From Croceibacterium soli (lineage in GTDB: Bacteria; Pseudomonadota; Alphaproteobacteria; Sphingomonadales; Sphingomonadaceae): a DNA stretch of 64,000 bases. Location: positions 62,001 through 126,000 of the forward strand of contig NZ_WTYK01000003.1 of NCBI RefSeq assembly GCF_009828065.1, written 5' to 3'. The position numbers were made by a program, and so were the translations under genes. Shown piece by piece: positions 1-8,642 of this stretch. The first letter of the stretch is position 1; each line of letters opens with the position of its first letter. The notes under the pieces are model-generated. The model saw only the letters and a list, made by a program, of their open reading frames with translations. It had not been told where the DNA came from and did no database searches.

Positions 1-18
1 CTCGAAGGAGATGGTCCT

Positions 19-732
19 ATGATCCGTTACGCTCTTCCGCTGCTTCTTATCACGGCGCTCACCAGCCCCGCCGCCGCCGCCGAAATCCAGATCGCCGCGA
101 CCGGCCCGGTCGTGGAGCTCACGATCAACGAGAACGTGGAGGCCGAGCCGGATATCGCCACCGTCAGCGCCGGGGTGACCACTCAGGCCCGCACCGCGGT
201 GGAGGCGATGCGCACCAACGCCAGGGCGATGACCGCCGTGGTCGACCGGATCAAGCAGCTCGGCGTGGCGGAGCGCGACATCCAGACCAGCGGGATCAAT
301 CTCGGCGCGATGTACGATTACGACCAGCCGAACCAGCGCCAGGTGTTCCGCGGCTACCAGGCCTCCAACCGAGTCAGCGTGAAGCTGCGCGACATCCAGC
401 GGACCGGCGAAGTGCTCGACGCGCTGGTCGCCGCCGGAGCGACCGACCTCGGCGGACCGGACTGGTCGATCGACGACGATACCGCCGCCCGCGCCCAGGC
501 GCGCCGTGCGGCGATGGAGAAGGCCCAGGCCCAGGCGCTCGATTATGCGCGCATGGCCGGTTACGCGAACGTGCGCCTGCTGGAGATCAACGAGTCGATG
601 ATCTCCTCCCGGCCGATGCCGATGGTCGCGCAGATGGCGAGGGCGGAAGCGGCGGACGCCTCCACCCCGGTGCAGCCCGGGATGGTCCAGGCGGGGGTAG
701 TCGTCACCGTGAAGTACGAGCTGACACGCTAG
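19..732 (+). CDS. SIMPL (DUF541) domain periplasmic protein
   Basis: The 237-residue product starts with a typical Sec signal peptide (hydrophobic stretch from residue 4, cleavage expected after the run of Ala near residue 20). The rest matches the SIMPL/DUF541 family: an N-terminal strand with the VxVxPDxA-like pattern (here EAEPDIATVSAGV), a conserved middle in which residues are paired as 'sequence of powers' repeats, and a C-terminal VVVTVKYEL strand. Family members are secreted or outer-membrane associated proteins of uncertain function, some linked to oxidative stress. An AAGGAG Shine-Dalgarno lies just before the ATG. The gene stands alone, 64 bp before the PepSY-like gene. The family call is firm; the function is unknown. 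Confidence 0.85.
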   Translation: MIRYALPLLLITALTSPAAAAEIQIAATGPVVELTINENVEAEPDIATVSAGVTTQARTAVEAMRTNARAMTAVVDRIKQLGVAERDIQTSGINLGAMYDYDQPNQRQVFRGYQASNRVSVKLRDIQRTGEVLDALVAAGATDLGGPDWSIDDDTAARAQARRAAMEKAQAQALDYARMAGYANVRLLEINESMISSRPMPMVAQMARAEAADASTPVQPGMVQAGVVVTVKYELTR

Positions 733-795
733 CTGAACCGATGTCGGCGTGCCTATTCACAACTTGTTCAATGCGCGGGGGCTAGGCATCATCGA

Positions 796-1119
796 ATGAT
801 GAGCAAGCCGTTCTTCTCCGTAGTCGCCGGTGCGGCGTTGGCCTTGGGCCTCGCCGCGCCCGCGCTCGCCGAACAGAGCCGCGGCGACCAGGCCAGCGCG
901 CGCAAGGAGATGCGCGCCGGCAACGTGAAGACCCTGCGGGAAATCGAGCGCATCGTCGTCCCGCAGATCGAGCGACGCGGCAACGTGGAATACCTCACGC
1001 CCGAGTGGGACGAGGTCGCCCGCGCCTATCGCCTGAAATTCATCGACAACGCCCAGGGACAGGTTATCTGGGTCGATGTCGATGCCAGAACCGCCCGTAT
1101 TCTGCGGGTTTCGAAATAG
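796..1119 (+). CDS. PepSY-like small secreted protein
   Basis: The 107-residue product has a signal peptide (hydrophobic AGAALALGLAAPALA, cleavage near residue 25). A mature part of about 80 residues ends in YRLKFIDNAQGQVIWVDVDARTARILRV, the strand pattern of PepSY domains. Two adjacent ATG codons (796 and 799) are possible starts. It lies 80 bp upstream of a response regulator/sensor kinase pair in the same orientation. PepSY proteins often sit beside PhoP/PhoQ-like systems and are thought to modulate periplasmic proteases or act in sensing. A role as accessory protein of the downstream two-component system is inferred from position only. Confidence 0.7.
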   Translation: MMSKPFFSVVAGAALALGLAAPALAEQSRGDQASARKEMRAGNVKTLREIERIVVPQIERRGNVEYLTPEWDEVARAYRLKFIDNAQGQVIWVDVDARTARILRVSK

Positions 1120-1199
1120 CGCATGGGAAACACCCCGGCTGTTGACGCGTTTATGAACAAGGCCCAGTTACGGGTCGCGTCACAGCAGGGGACCCGTGA

Positions 1200-1877
1200 A
1201 TGCGCATCTTAATCGTCGAAGACGAGCCGACTCTCGGCCAGCAGCTCAAGGGCACGCTGGAGCAGACCGGCTATGCGGTGGACCTTTCCACCGACGGCGA
1301 AGACGGCCATTTCCTCGGCGCCACCGAAGACTACGACGCGGTGATCCTCGACCTCGGCCTGCCCGAGATCGACGGGCTCACCGTGCTGGGCATGTGGCGC
1401 AAGGAAGGGCGCAATTTCCCCGTCCTCGTGCTCACCGCGCGCGACAGCTGGTCCGACAAAGTGGCCGGGCTCGACGCCGGGGCCGACGATTATCTCGCCA
1501 AGCCGTTCCAGACCGAAGAGCTGATCGCCCGCCTGCGTGCGCTGATCCGCCGCGCTTCGGGCAACGCCAGTTCCGAACTGATCGCCGGGGACGTGCGGCT
1601 GGACACGCGTTCCGGCCGGGTCACCCGCGCCGGGGAGCCGGTCAAGCTGACCGCGCAGGAATACAAGCTGCTGAGCTACCTGATGCACCACAAGGGCAAG
1701 GTGGTCAGCCGCACCGAACTGATCGAACACATCTACGATCAGGATTTCGACCGCGATTCGAACACGATCGAGGTTTTCGTGACCCGGATTCGCAAGAAGC
1801 TGGGCGCCAATGTCATCACCACCATCCGTGGCCTCGGTTATAGCCTCGACGACCCCGACGAAGCCCCGCGCGAGTAA
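1200..1877 (+). CDS. OmpR/PhoP-family response regulator
   Basis: This 225-residue DNA-binding response regulator has an N-terminal receiver domain (residues 1-115). It carries the acidic pair E7-D8, phosphoacceptor D51 in AVILDLGLPEIDG, the conserved Thr in VLTARD and Lys in LAKPF. A C-terminal winged helix (about 125-220) ends with the family pattern IRKKLGANVITTIRGLGY. It should be phosphorylated by the histidine kinase that follows with overlapping coding sequence. The order PepSY protein, regulator, kinase resembles PhoP/PhoQ-like loci of Sphingomonadales. The target genes and stimulus cannot be read from the sequence. Confidence 0.93.
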   Translation: MRILIVEDEPTLGQQLKGTLEQTGYAVDLSTDGEDGHFLGATEDYDAVILDLGLPEIDGLTVLGMWRKEGRNFPVLVLTARDSWSDKVAGLDAGADDYLAKPFQTEELIARLRALIRRASGNASSELIAGDVRLDTRSGRVTRAGEPVKLTAQEYKLLSYLMHHKGKVVSRTELIEHIYDQDFDRDSNTIEVFVTRIRKKLGANVITTIRGLGYSLDDPDEAPRE

Positions 1878-3306
1878 CGCCTCGCCCGATGGCGCCGGCC
1901 AGGCTGTAACGCCCGGCGGGGCGGCGGACGAGCAGGCGTTGGGCGCCGGGCCGGGCACGCCGCACACCGGCAGCCTGGCGCGGCGCATGATCCTGATCGC
2001 TGCGGGATGGATCTCCATCCTGCTGCTGGTCGGCGGCGTGGCGCTGGACCGCACGCTCACCTCGCTCGTCACGCGCCAGTTCGACGAACAGCTCGGCTAT
2101 GTGCTCACGGCGATGATCGGCTCGGCCGAGATCGGGCCGGAGGGCGAAGTCTATTTCAACCGCCCGCTGGGCGACCAGCGGTTCCTGGAGCCGAACAGCG
2201 GCTTTTACTGGCAGATCAGCGCCGAAGGGCAGGAGGACTGGCCTTCGCGCTCGCTGTGGGACCGGCGGCTGGAGCCGAGCGAGGAGCCGGCGGGTTCGGA
2301 GCCGAAGCACTACGATTCCGACCAGTTCGAGGACGAGCCGCTGCGCGTGGCCGAACGGACGATCCGCCTGCCGGGCAGCGATACCGAATGGCGCTTCCTG
2401 GTCGCCGGGTCGCGCAAGGAGCTGGACGAGCAGATCGAGGAGCAGCGGTCGATCCTCGCCTGGTCCTTCGCCGTGCTGGGGATCGGCCTGTTCCTGATCG
2501 CCATTCTGCAGACCTGGTACGGCCTTAGCCCGCTGCGCCGCATCCGCAAGGCGATCGCCCGCATCCGGACGACCGGGCGGGCGCGCGTGACGGACCCGCT
2601 GCCGCTGGAAGTCCAGCCGATGGTCGAGGAGCTGAACGCGCTGCTGGCCCACTCGGAAAAGCAGGCCGAGGAGGCGCGCACCCATGCCGGCAACCTGGCT
2701 CATGCCCTGAAGACCCCGCTGACCGTGCTGACCAACGCCGCCCATGCCCATTCGCCCGATCTCGATGAGACCGTCCTGCGCGAAGCGTCGGTTATGCGCC
2801 GCCAGGTCGATCACCACCTTGCGAGAGCACGCGCCGCCGGGCGCCGTGCCACCGGGCTCGCCCGGGCCGACGTGATGGAGAGCGCCGAGGCCGTCGAGCG
2901 AGCGGTCGGGCGGCTCTATCCGGACGTACGCTTCGATCTCGACGGAACGGGCCGCCCGCGGGTCGCGCTCGAGCGGCAGGACCTCGACGAGATCCTCGGC
3001 AACCTGATCGAGAACGCGGCCAAGTACGGCGGCGGCAGCGTGTTCGTCACCGTCGATCCGGAACCGGGTGCGGAGCTGTGCACGATCTGGATCGAGGACG
3101 ACGGCGCGGGGATATCCGAGGCCGATCGCCCGCGCATCTTCTCGCGCGGCGCGCGGCTGGATACAGAGAAGCCCGGCACCGGGCTCGGCCTGGCCATCGT
3201 GCGCGACGTGGTGGAAATCTACGGGGGTGCGGTGGAGCTCGACGAGAGCGAGGACCTCGGCGGACTTCTGGTGCGGCTCAAGCTGCCGAGGGCGAACGCG
3301 CCCTGA
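1810..3306 (+). CDS. Membrane sensor histidine kinase
   Basis: This is a 498-residue frame if the first ATG is used. That start overlaps the response regulator by 68 bp and gives an unusual Pro/Ala-rich leader, so a later start (TTG 1939 or ATG 1987) is quite possible. The features are a first membrane helix (ILIAAGWISILLLVGGVAL), a periplasmic sensor region of about 140 residues rich in acidic residues, a second helix (SFAVLGIGLFLIAILQTW), HAMP-like linker, H-box HALKTPL with the phosphorylated His near residue 298, N-box NLIENAAKYG, G1 DDGAGI and G2 GTGLGLAIV. It is the partner of the preceding OmpR-type regulator. The kinase assignment is secure; the signal is unknown, though the PhoQ-like context suggests envelope stress or cations. 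Confidence 0.9.
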   Translation: MSSPPSVASVIASTTPTKPRASNASPDGAGQAVTPGGAADEQALGAGPGTPHTGSLARRMILIAAGWISILLLVGGVALDRTLTSLVTRQFDEQLGYVLTAMIGSAEIGPEGEVYFNRPLGDQRFLEPNSGFYWQISAEGQEDWPSRSLWDRRLEPSEEPAGSEPKHYDSDQFEDEPLRVAERTIRLPGSDTEWRFLVAGSRKELDEQIEEQRSILAWSFAVLGIGLFLIAILQTWYGLSPLRRIRKAIARIRTTGRARVTDPLPLEVQPMVEELNALLAHSEKQAEEARTHAGNLAHALKTPLTVLTNAAHAHSPDLDETVLREASVMRRQVDHHLARARAAGRRATGLARADVMESAEAVERAVGRLYPDVRFDLDGTGRPRVALERQDLDEILGNLIENAAKYGGGSVFVTVDPEPGAELCTIWIEDDGAGISEADRPRIFSRGARLDTEKPGTGLGLAIVRDVVEIYGGAVELDESEDLGGLLVRLKLPRANAP

Positions 3307-3385
3307 CCAACGAAGGTTCAGCGTGGGTTTAGGCCGGTTGTGTTAACCGTTTGGTCAACAACAACTTTGCTGCCGGAGAGTCGCC

Positions 3386-3934
3386 ATGCCTGCCACCCTG
3401 TTCCGCCCCGCCGCGCTGCTGGCGGCGACTTTGGCGCTCGGCGCCTGTTCCACTTACGGCAACGGCTATGGCGGCGTCTCGATCGGCTACGGCGGCTATG
3501 GTGGGTACGACCGCTACGGCTACGATCGCTATGACCGTTACGGCTACTATCCGTACTACGGCTGGTACGACGGGTTCTACTACCCGGGCACCGGGTATTA
3601 CCTCTACGACCGCTACGGCAGCCGTTATCGCTGGGACGACCGTCACCGGCACTACTGGGAGTCCCGCCGGGGCCGGCGCGACGTTCGCGACAACTGGAGC
3701 GGTTATCGCCAGGAGGCGCCCCGCGAAGGCAACCGCGGATGGCGCCGCGATCCGCGCGATATGAGTCGCGACCGCGATCGCCGAACCCAGAGCATGGGCC
3801 AGGCCCGTTCGGAAGCCCTGCGGTCGCGCAGCGAGAGCCGGCGCGAGGCGCAGGCTCAGCGGCGCGAGAACCGCAGCGAGCGCGCTGAAGAACGGCGGGA
3901 GAACCGCGGCTGGCGGACCGAGCCGCGCGACTGA
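3386..3934 (+). CDS. Tyr/Gly-rich then Arg-rich lipoprotein, hypothetical
   Basis: The 182-residue product begins with a lipoprotein signal ending in the lipobox LGAC (Cys about residue 21). Residues 22-80 are a low-complexity run of YGG, YDRYG and YYG repeats with very many tyrosines. Residues 85-182 are extremely rich in Arg, Glu, Ser and Gln without hydrophobic segments and are probably disordered. No enzyme motif is visible. A GGAG sequence precedes the ATG. Similar Tyr/Gly/Arg-rich lipoproteins occur in Sphingomonadales, but I cannot assign a function. It is monocistronic and convergent with the chorismate mutase gene. Confidence 0.7.
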   Translation: MPATLFRPAALLAATLALGACSTYGNGYGGVSIGYGGYGGYDRYGYDRYDRYGYYPYYGWYDGFYYPGTGYYLYDRYGSRYRWDDRHRHYWESRRGRRDVRDNWSGYRQEAPREGNRGWRRDPRDMSRDRDRRTQSMGQARSEALRSRSESRREAQAQRRENRSERAEERRENRGWRTEPRD

Positions 3935-3947
3935 GCGGGGCTAAAGC

Positions 3948-4265
3948 CTAGCCGGCCTGGGCCCGCTGGTGGTGGCGGATCACTTCCTCGATCACGAAGC
4001 GGATGAACTTCTCGCTGAATTCGGGATCGAGATCCGCCTCTTCGGCAAGGTTGCGCAGGCGCTTGATCTGGCGCTCTTCCCGCGCAGGGTCGGCGGGCGG
4101 CATGGCCATCTTGGCCTTGTACTCGCCGACGGCCTGGGTGATCCGGAAACGCTCCGCCAGCATGTGAATCAGAGCGGCGTCGATGTTGTCGATGCTCTTC
4201 CTGTAGGAGGCGAGCACCTCGTCGGAATCGCGTCGGTTTTGCGGGTCTTGTGGTTGAGTGGCCAT
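3948..4265 (-). CDS. Chorismate mutase, AroQ type
   Basis: The 105-residue all-helical protein matches the stand-alone AroQ chorismate mutase, which converts chorismate to prephenate on the way to Phe and Tyr. The first helix reads SYRKSIDNIDAALIHMLAERF with the family's R..ID..D..L..LL.ER pattern. The loop and second helix contain VGEYKAK, and the third contains the R..Q...R pattern and FIRFVIEEVIRHH. The start at 4265 (MATQPQ) was chosen because the upstream extension of the frame has no homology and runs antisense through the polyprenyl synthase gene. It is convergent with the lipoprotein gene and divergent from the polyprenyl synthase. Confidence 0.88.
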   Translation of the reverse strand: MATQPQDPQNRRDSDEVLASYRKSIDNIDAALIHMLAERFRITQAVGEYKAKMAMPPADPAREERQIKRLRNLAEEADLDPEFSEKFIRFVIEEVIRHHQRAQAG

Positions 4266-4331
4266 ATGCGAAGAACGGTAGCATCTATTCCGCGCTTGCC
4301 AACCGCGCCGTGCGCACCTTAGGGCCGCGGC

Positions 4332-5354
4332 ATGAGCGCCGAGGTCATTCCGCTGCCCAAAAGAGGCGAGGGCAAGGAGCCGTCCCTGGCTCCGATCCTC
4401 AATCTTACCGCCACGGCGATGAATTCCGTCAATGCGATCATCCTCGATCGCATGCAGAGCGAAATCCCGCTGATCCCTTCGCTCGCCGGCCACCTGATTG
4501 CGGGCGGCGGCAAGCGCATGCGCCCCATGCTGACGCTCGCCGGCGGGGAACTGGTGGGATACAACGGCACGCGCCACCACAAGCTTTCGGCCGCGGTCGA
4601 GTTCATCCACACCGCCACTCTGCTGCACGATGACGTCGTCGACGGGTCCGAGCAACGCCGCGGCAAGTCCGCCGCCAACATCGTGTTCGGCAACCCGGCG
4701 ACGGTGCTGGTGGGCGATTTCCTGTTCGCCCGCGCTTTCGAGCTGATGGTCGAGGACGGGAGCCTGAAGGTGCTGAAGATCCTCAGCTCCGCGAGCGCGA
4801 TCATCGCCCAAGGCGAAGTCGACCAGCTGACCGCCCAGCGCAAGATCGAGACCAGCGAGGAACGCTACCTCCACATCATCGGCGCGAAGACTGCCGCACT
4901 GTTCGCCGCCGCCAGCCGCATTGCCGCCGTTGTCGCCGAATGTTCCGACGCAGAGGAGAAAGCTCTCGACGATTACGGACGCAATCTCGGCATCGCTTTC
5001 CAGCTCGTCGACGATGCGATCGATTACGACACGGGCACCGCCGACATGGGCAAGGACCGTGGCGATGACTTCCGCGAAGGCAAGATGACTCTGCCGGTGA
5101 TCCTCGCCTATGCTCGCGGCTCGGAGGAGGAGCGGCGCTTCTGGCAGGACGCCATCGCCGGCTTCCGCACCGAGGACGAGGACCTGGCCCACGCGGTGGA
5201 GCTGATCCGCAGGCACGGAGCGATCGAAGCCACCCGCGAACGCGCCCGCCACTTCGCCCAGCGTGCCTGCGACGCGCTGTCGATCTTCCCCGACGGAAGG
5301 GCGCGACAGGCCATGGTCGAAGCGGCGCAGTTCGCGGTGAGCCGGGGTTATTGA
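4332..5354 (+). CDS. Polyprenyl (octaprenyl/decaprenyl) diphosphate synthase
   Basis: This 340-residue trans-prenyl transferase condenses isopentenyl diphosphate to make the long side chain of ubiquinone. The first Asp-rich motif is LLHDDVVDGSEQRRG (around residue 99) and the second is QLVDDAIDYD (around residue 231). GGGKRMRPML, which binds diphosphate, is near residue 57. Length and motifs fit IspB-like synthases of alphaproteobacteria; chain length (usually C50 in Sphingomonadales) cannot be proved here. It is transcribed alone, divergently from chorismate mutase, and followed by two copies of a palindromic repeat. Confidence 0.9.
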   Translation: MSAEVIPLPKRGEGKEPSLAPILNLTATAMNSVNAIILDRMQSEIPLIPSLAGHLIAGGGKRMRPMLTLAGGELVGYNGTRHHKLSAAVEFIHTATLLHDDVVDGSEQRRGKSAANIVFGNPATVLVGDFLFARAFELMVEDGSLKVLKILSSASAIIAQGEVDQLTAQRKIETSEERYLHIIGAKTAALFAAASRIAAVVAECSDAEEKALDDYGRNLGIAFQLVDDAIDYDTGTADMGKDRGDDFREGKMTLPVILAYARGSEEERRFWQDAIAGFRTEDEDLAHAVELIRRHGAIEATRERARHFAQRACDALSIFPDGRARQAMVEAAQFAVSRGY

Positions 5355-5370
5355 CCGGGTCCAAAGCTCG

Positions 5371-5583
5371 TTACCCCGAACTTGTTTCAGGGTCCATGGT
5401 GCCTCACAGACCGACCCTCACCAGGAGGCGAGATGGATGCTGAAACGAGTTCAGCATGACGATTTTGGTATGCATGAGCTTTCCAATCCCCCGTCACCCT
5501 GAACTTGTTTCAGGGTCCATGGTGCCTCACAGACCGACCCTCACCAGGAGGCGAGATGGATGCTGAAACGAGTTCAGCATGAC
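5371..5583. repeat. Two tandem copies of a REP-like palindromic repeat (family A)
   Basis: Two nearly identical units of about 90 bp lie at 5371-5461 and 5491-5583. Each opens with a hairpin containing CCTGAACTTGTTTCAGG (first copy CCCGAACTTG) and closes with a second hairpin, GCTGAAACGAGTTCAGC. The inner 50 bp are identical in both copies. Related single hairpins occur at 27528, 27752, 39769 and 39842. They fill the 275-bp gap between the polyprenyl synthase and hrpB. No gene is visible inside. Confidence 0.85.
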
Positions 5584-5629
5584 GGGTTTGGTGTGCATGA
5601 CCAGGGTTGGTGCGGGGTGAGGGTTTGAA

Positions 5630-8116
5630 TTGAGCGAACTTCCCATCCATGCCGTCCTGCCGGACCTGCTGGCCGCGTTGCGCGCGCGGACGGGGGCGGT
5701 GCTGGTCGCGCCGCCGGGGGCCGGCAAGACCACCGCCGTCGCACCGGCGCTGCTGGACGAGCCGTGGTGTACAGGCACGGTGATCCTCACCAGTCCGCGC
5801 CGGGTCGCCGCGCGCGCGGCGGCGGAGCGGATGGCGGAGCTACTGGGGGAGAAAGTCGGGGAGCGGGTCGGTTACCTGACCCGTCTGGACAGCAGGCAAT
5901 CGGCCGCGACGCGCATCCTGGTGGTCACAGAAGCGATCTTCGTCAGCCGCATTCTCGGCGATCAGGAACTGACCGGCGTGTCCGCGGTGCTGTTTGACGA
6001 GGCGCACGAGCGGCACCTGGACAGCGACCTCGGCCTGGCGCTGGCGCTTGAAAGCCAGGCGGTGCTGCGCGAGGATCTGCGCATCTGCGTGATGTCCGCG
6101 ACGATCGACGGGGCGCGTTTCGCCGGCCTGATGGGCGAGGGCACGCCGGTGATCGAAAGCGAGGGCAGGGCCCACCCGCTGCGGATCGAATGGCTCGGCA
6201 GCCGTCCCGAGCTGCGCACCGGCGAGGCCGTGGCCGGCGCGGTGCTGCAGGCCTGGCGGGAAGAGCAGGGCGATGTTCTCGCCTTCCTTCCTGGCGTCGG
6301 GGAGATCGAGCGTGCCCGTGAGCGGCTGGAGGAGCGGTTGACGGACGTGCCGATCCTGCCGCTGCACGGCCAGGTCGAGCCTAGCGCCCAGCGTGCGGCG
6401 ATCCGGCGCGATCCGCAGGGACGGCGGCGGATCGTACTGGCGACCGCCATCGCCGAGACTTCGATCACGCTTGAGGGTGTCTCGGTGGTGGTGGATGCGG
6501 GCCTTTCCCGCCGGGCCGAGTTCGATCTTGCCGCTGGCGTCACCCACCTCGTGACCCATCGGGCGAGCCAGGCGGCGGCGGCGCAGCGGGCCGGGCGCGC
6601 CGCGCGGCAGGGGCCGGGCGTGGCTTACCGCTTGTGGGAGGAAGCGGCGCATCCGGGGCGCGAGCGGTTCGATCCGCCGGAGATGCTCACCAGCGACCTC
6701 GCGCCGCTGGTCCTAGCGCTGGCGCAATGGGGCGTGGCCGATCCGCTCACGCTGCCGTGGCTCGATCCGCCCCCTGCCGCTGCCCTGTCCGCTGCCCGGG
6801 CACGCCTGGCAGCGCTCGGCGCGCTCGACGGGGAAGGGCGCATCACAGAACAGGGTCGCCGCATTGCCGCGCTGCCGATGGCGCCGTGGCAGGCGGCGAT
6901 GGTGCTCTACGGCGCAGAGCACGGAGCGGCGGACCGCGCGGCCAGGCTGGCGCTCCTGCTGCAGGAACGCGGCCTCGGCGGGCGCGGCGAGGACCTGGCG
7001 CAGCGGCTCTCGCGCTGGGACGGCGATCGCTCGGCGCGGGCGGAGGCGAGCCGCAAGCTGGCGCAGGGCTGGGCGAAGCGGGCCCAATCCCTTGCAACCA
7101 CCCCTCCCGTTCGCCCTGAGCTTGTCGAAGGGCGAGCGTCGCGCGAGGTTCGTGGTTCGACAGGCTCACCACGAACGGAGGGCGGGGTGCCTTTGGGCGT
7201 GCTCCTCGCAATGGCTCTCCCCGACAACATCGCGCGCCGGCGCGATCCTTCCGGGGAAAGCTGGATCAGCGCAGGAGGGCGCGGATACGTCCTCGACCCC
7301 ACCTCGCCGCTGGCCATCGCCGAATGGCTCGCGATCGGCGACGCGCAAGGGCAGGCGAAAGGCGCGCGGATCACGGCGGCGGTGGCTCTGGCGACGCCCG
7401 AAGTCGAACAGTGGCTCTCCGAACGCATCGAGCGCCGCAGCGTGCTGCGCTGGACCGGGGAGCGGGTCGAAGCACGCCTGGAGCGGCGGATCGGGGCTAT
7501 TACCCTGGCGAGCGGGCCCGATCCGCAGCCGGACACCGATGCAGTCACGGCTCTGCTTCTGGACAAGGCTGTGGAGAACCTTGCGGATATCCTGCCGACA
7601 GATCTTCTCGCCCGCGCCCGCTTCGCCGAGATCGCGGCGCTCTCGCCCGAGGAGCTGGCGGCGGAGGCGGACCAGTGGCTCGCTCCGCTCCTACACGGCC
7701 GCCGCGACCTCGCCGTGCCGAAGGGGCAGTTCGTCGATGCGCTACTCGGGCGGCTCGACTGGGATGCGCGGCAAAGGCTCGACAAAGTGGCCCCGCGCGA
7801 GTTCGTTACCCCCGCAGGCACGCACCATCCTGTCGATTATTCCGGCCCCGATGCTCCGGCGGTCGAAGTTCGCGTGCAGGCGCTGTTCGGGCTCGAACGC
7901 CACCCGATGATCGGCGACACGCCGCTGCTGCTCCGGCTCACCAGCCCCGCCGGGCGGCCGATCCAGTCGACCCGCGATCTGCCGGGCTTCTGGCGCGGAA
8001 GCTGGCGCGATGTCGCCAAGGAGATGAAGGGCCGCTACCCCCGCCACCGCTGGCCCGAGGAACCCTGGGCCGAGAAGCCCAGTTTGAAGACCAAGAACGC
8101 GTTTCACCGCACTTGA
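5630..8116 (+). CDS. hrpB: ATP-dependent helicase HrpB
   Basis: This 828-residue DEAH-box (DExH) helicase has Walker A APPGAGKTT near residue 26, DEAH in FDEAHERHLDSD, motif III MSATIDG, motif V ATAIAETSI, motif VI QRAGRAARQG, and the HrpB-specific C-terminal domain ending GFWRGSWRDVAKEMKGRYPRH. The start is a TTG; no in-frame ATG lies before the Walker motif. A palindromic repeat is inserted in frame (about 7105-7183), adding some 27 residues that read PVRPELVEGRASREV and onward between helicase core and C-terminal domain. HrpB is a non-essential RNA helicase whose substrate is poorly defined. It is followed 32 bp later by an NDUFS4-like gene. Confidence 0.93.
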   Translation: MSELPIHAVLPDLLAALRARTGAVLVAPPGAGKTTAVAPALLDEPWCTGTVILTSPRRVAARAAAERMAELLGEKVGERVGYLTRLDSRQSAATRILVVTEAIFVSRILGDQELTGVSAVLFDEAHERHLDSDLGLALALESQAVLREDLRICVMSATIDGARFAGLMGEGTPVIESEGRAHPLRIEWLGSRPELRTGEAVAGAVLQAWREEQGDVLAFLPGVGEIERARERLEERLTDVPILPLHGQVEPSAQRAAIRRDPQGRRRIVLATAIAETSITLEGVSVVVDAGLSRRAEFDLAAGVTHLVTHRASQAAAAQRAGRAARQGPGVAYRLWEEAAHPGRERFDPPEMLTSDLAPLVLALAQWGVADPLTLPWLDPPPAAALSAARARLAALGALDGEGRITEQGRRIAALPMAPWQAAMVLYGAEHGAADRAARLALLLQERGLGGRGEDLAQRLSRWDGDRSARAEASRKLAQGWAKRAQSLATTPPVRPELVEGRASREVRGSTGSPRTEGGVPLGVLLAMALPDNIARRRDPSGESWISAGGRGYVLDPTSPLAIAEWLAIGDAQGQAKGARITAAVALATPEVEQWLSERIERRSVLRWTGERVEARLERRIGAITLASGPDPQPDTDAVTALLLDKAVENLADILPTDLLARARFAEIAALSPEELAAEADQWLAPLLHGRRDLAVPKGQFVDALLGRLDWDARQRLDKVAPREFVTPAGTHHPVDYSGPDAPAVEVRVQALFGLERHPMIGDTPLLLRLTSPAGRPIQSTRDLPGFWRGSWRDVAKEMKGRYPRHRWPEEPWAEKPSLKTKNAFHRT
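7105..7183. repeat. REP-like element (family B) inside the hrpB coding sequence
   Basis: The unit contains CCCTGAGCTTGTCGAAGGG and, 20 bp on, GTGGTTCGACAGGCTCACCAC, the two hairpins of a repeat also present outside genes at 39972-40042 and (diverged) 58855-58948. Here it is read in frame as part of hrpB without a stop codon. Its position corresponds to a stretch where other HrpB proteins have no comparable insert, as far as I can recall. Confidence 0.8.
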
Positions 8117-8148
8117 TTCTTGCGGCGATCCGAACGAAAGGCAGCGCC

Positions 8149-8427
8149 ATGCAGGCCCGTATCTACAAGCGCCCGAAGAACGCCATGCAGTCCGGCAAGG
8201 CGCACACCGACCAGTGGATCCTCGACTTCGTGCCGGCCGAGGCGAAGAAGCCCGACCCGCTGATGGGCTGGGCCGGCAGTGGCGACACGCGCTCGCAAGT
8301 CCAGCTCAAGTTCGCGACGTGCGAGGATGCGCAGGCCTATGCGGCGAAGTACGGCATCGATGCGATCGTCCACCAGCCGCCGCCGCGGAAGCTCAAACTG
8401 CAGGCTTACGCCGACAACTTCCGCTAA
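8149..8427 (+). CDS. NDUFS4-like ETC complex I subunit
   Basis: The 92-residue protein matches the 'ETC complex I subunit conserved region' (NDUFS4, 18 kDa accessory subunit) found in alphaproteobacteria and mitochondria. It starts MQARIYKRPKNAMQSGKA and carries the typical WILDF and PLMGWAGSGDT segments, where GWxxSxDT is the family hallmark. It should bind the peripheral arm of NADH:ubiquinone oxidoreductase, far from the nuo operon, as is usual in this class. The ATG at 8149 was chosen because the upstream in-frame part is antisense-like filler. It is followed by the SRP RNA gene. Confidence 0.9.
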   Translation: MQARIYKRPKNAMQSGKAHTDQWILDFVPAEAKKPDPLMGWAGSGDTRSQVQLKFATCEDAQAYAAKYGIDAIVHQPPPRKLKLQAYADNFR

Positions 8428-8489
8428 GGGTTCTTGCGCTCGCAGGGGTGCGCGTCTTTCCCTTGCAATCACGCGGCCAGCCAGCCATA

Positions 8490-8587
8490 TGCGCGGCGGG
8501 AGTCGGGTGGACGTTCGCGTCCGCCAACCTGGTCAGGTCCGGAAGGAAGCAGCCACAACGGATGGCAGCGGGTCGCCCGGCTCCTTT
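8490..8587 (+). ncRNA. ffs: Signal recognition particle RNA, small bacterial type (4.5S)
   Basis: The universally conserved SRP core GGTCAGGTCCGGAAGGAAGC lies at 8531-8550, followed by AGCC. The flanks pair to form the long rod (GCGCGGCGGGAG... with ...GTCGCCCGGC), and a run of T follows at 8585-8589. The RNA pairs with Ffh in co-translational targeting to FtsY, which is encoded at 45 kb. Position directly before dnaX-ybaB is the usual alphaproteobacterial arrangement. Ends are approximate. Confidence 0.92.
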
Positions 8588-8642
8588 TCTCCACACCATT
8601 GTTGCCATGACATTCGCGGGCTGAGCCCCTAACTTGCCCGCC

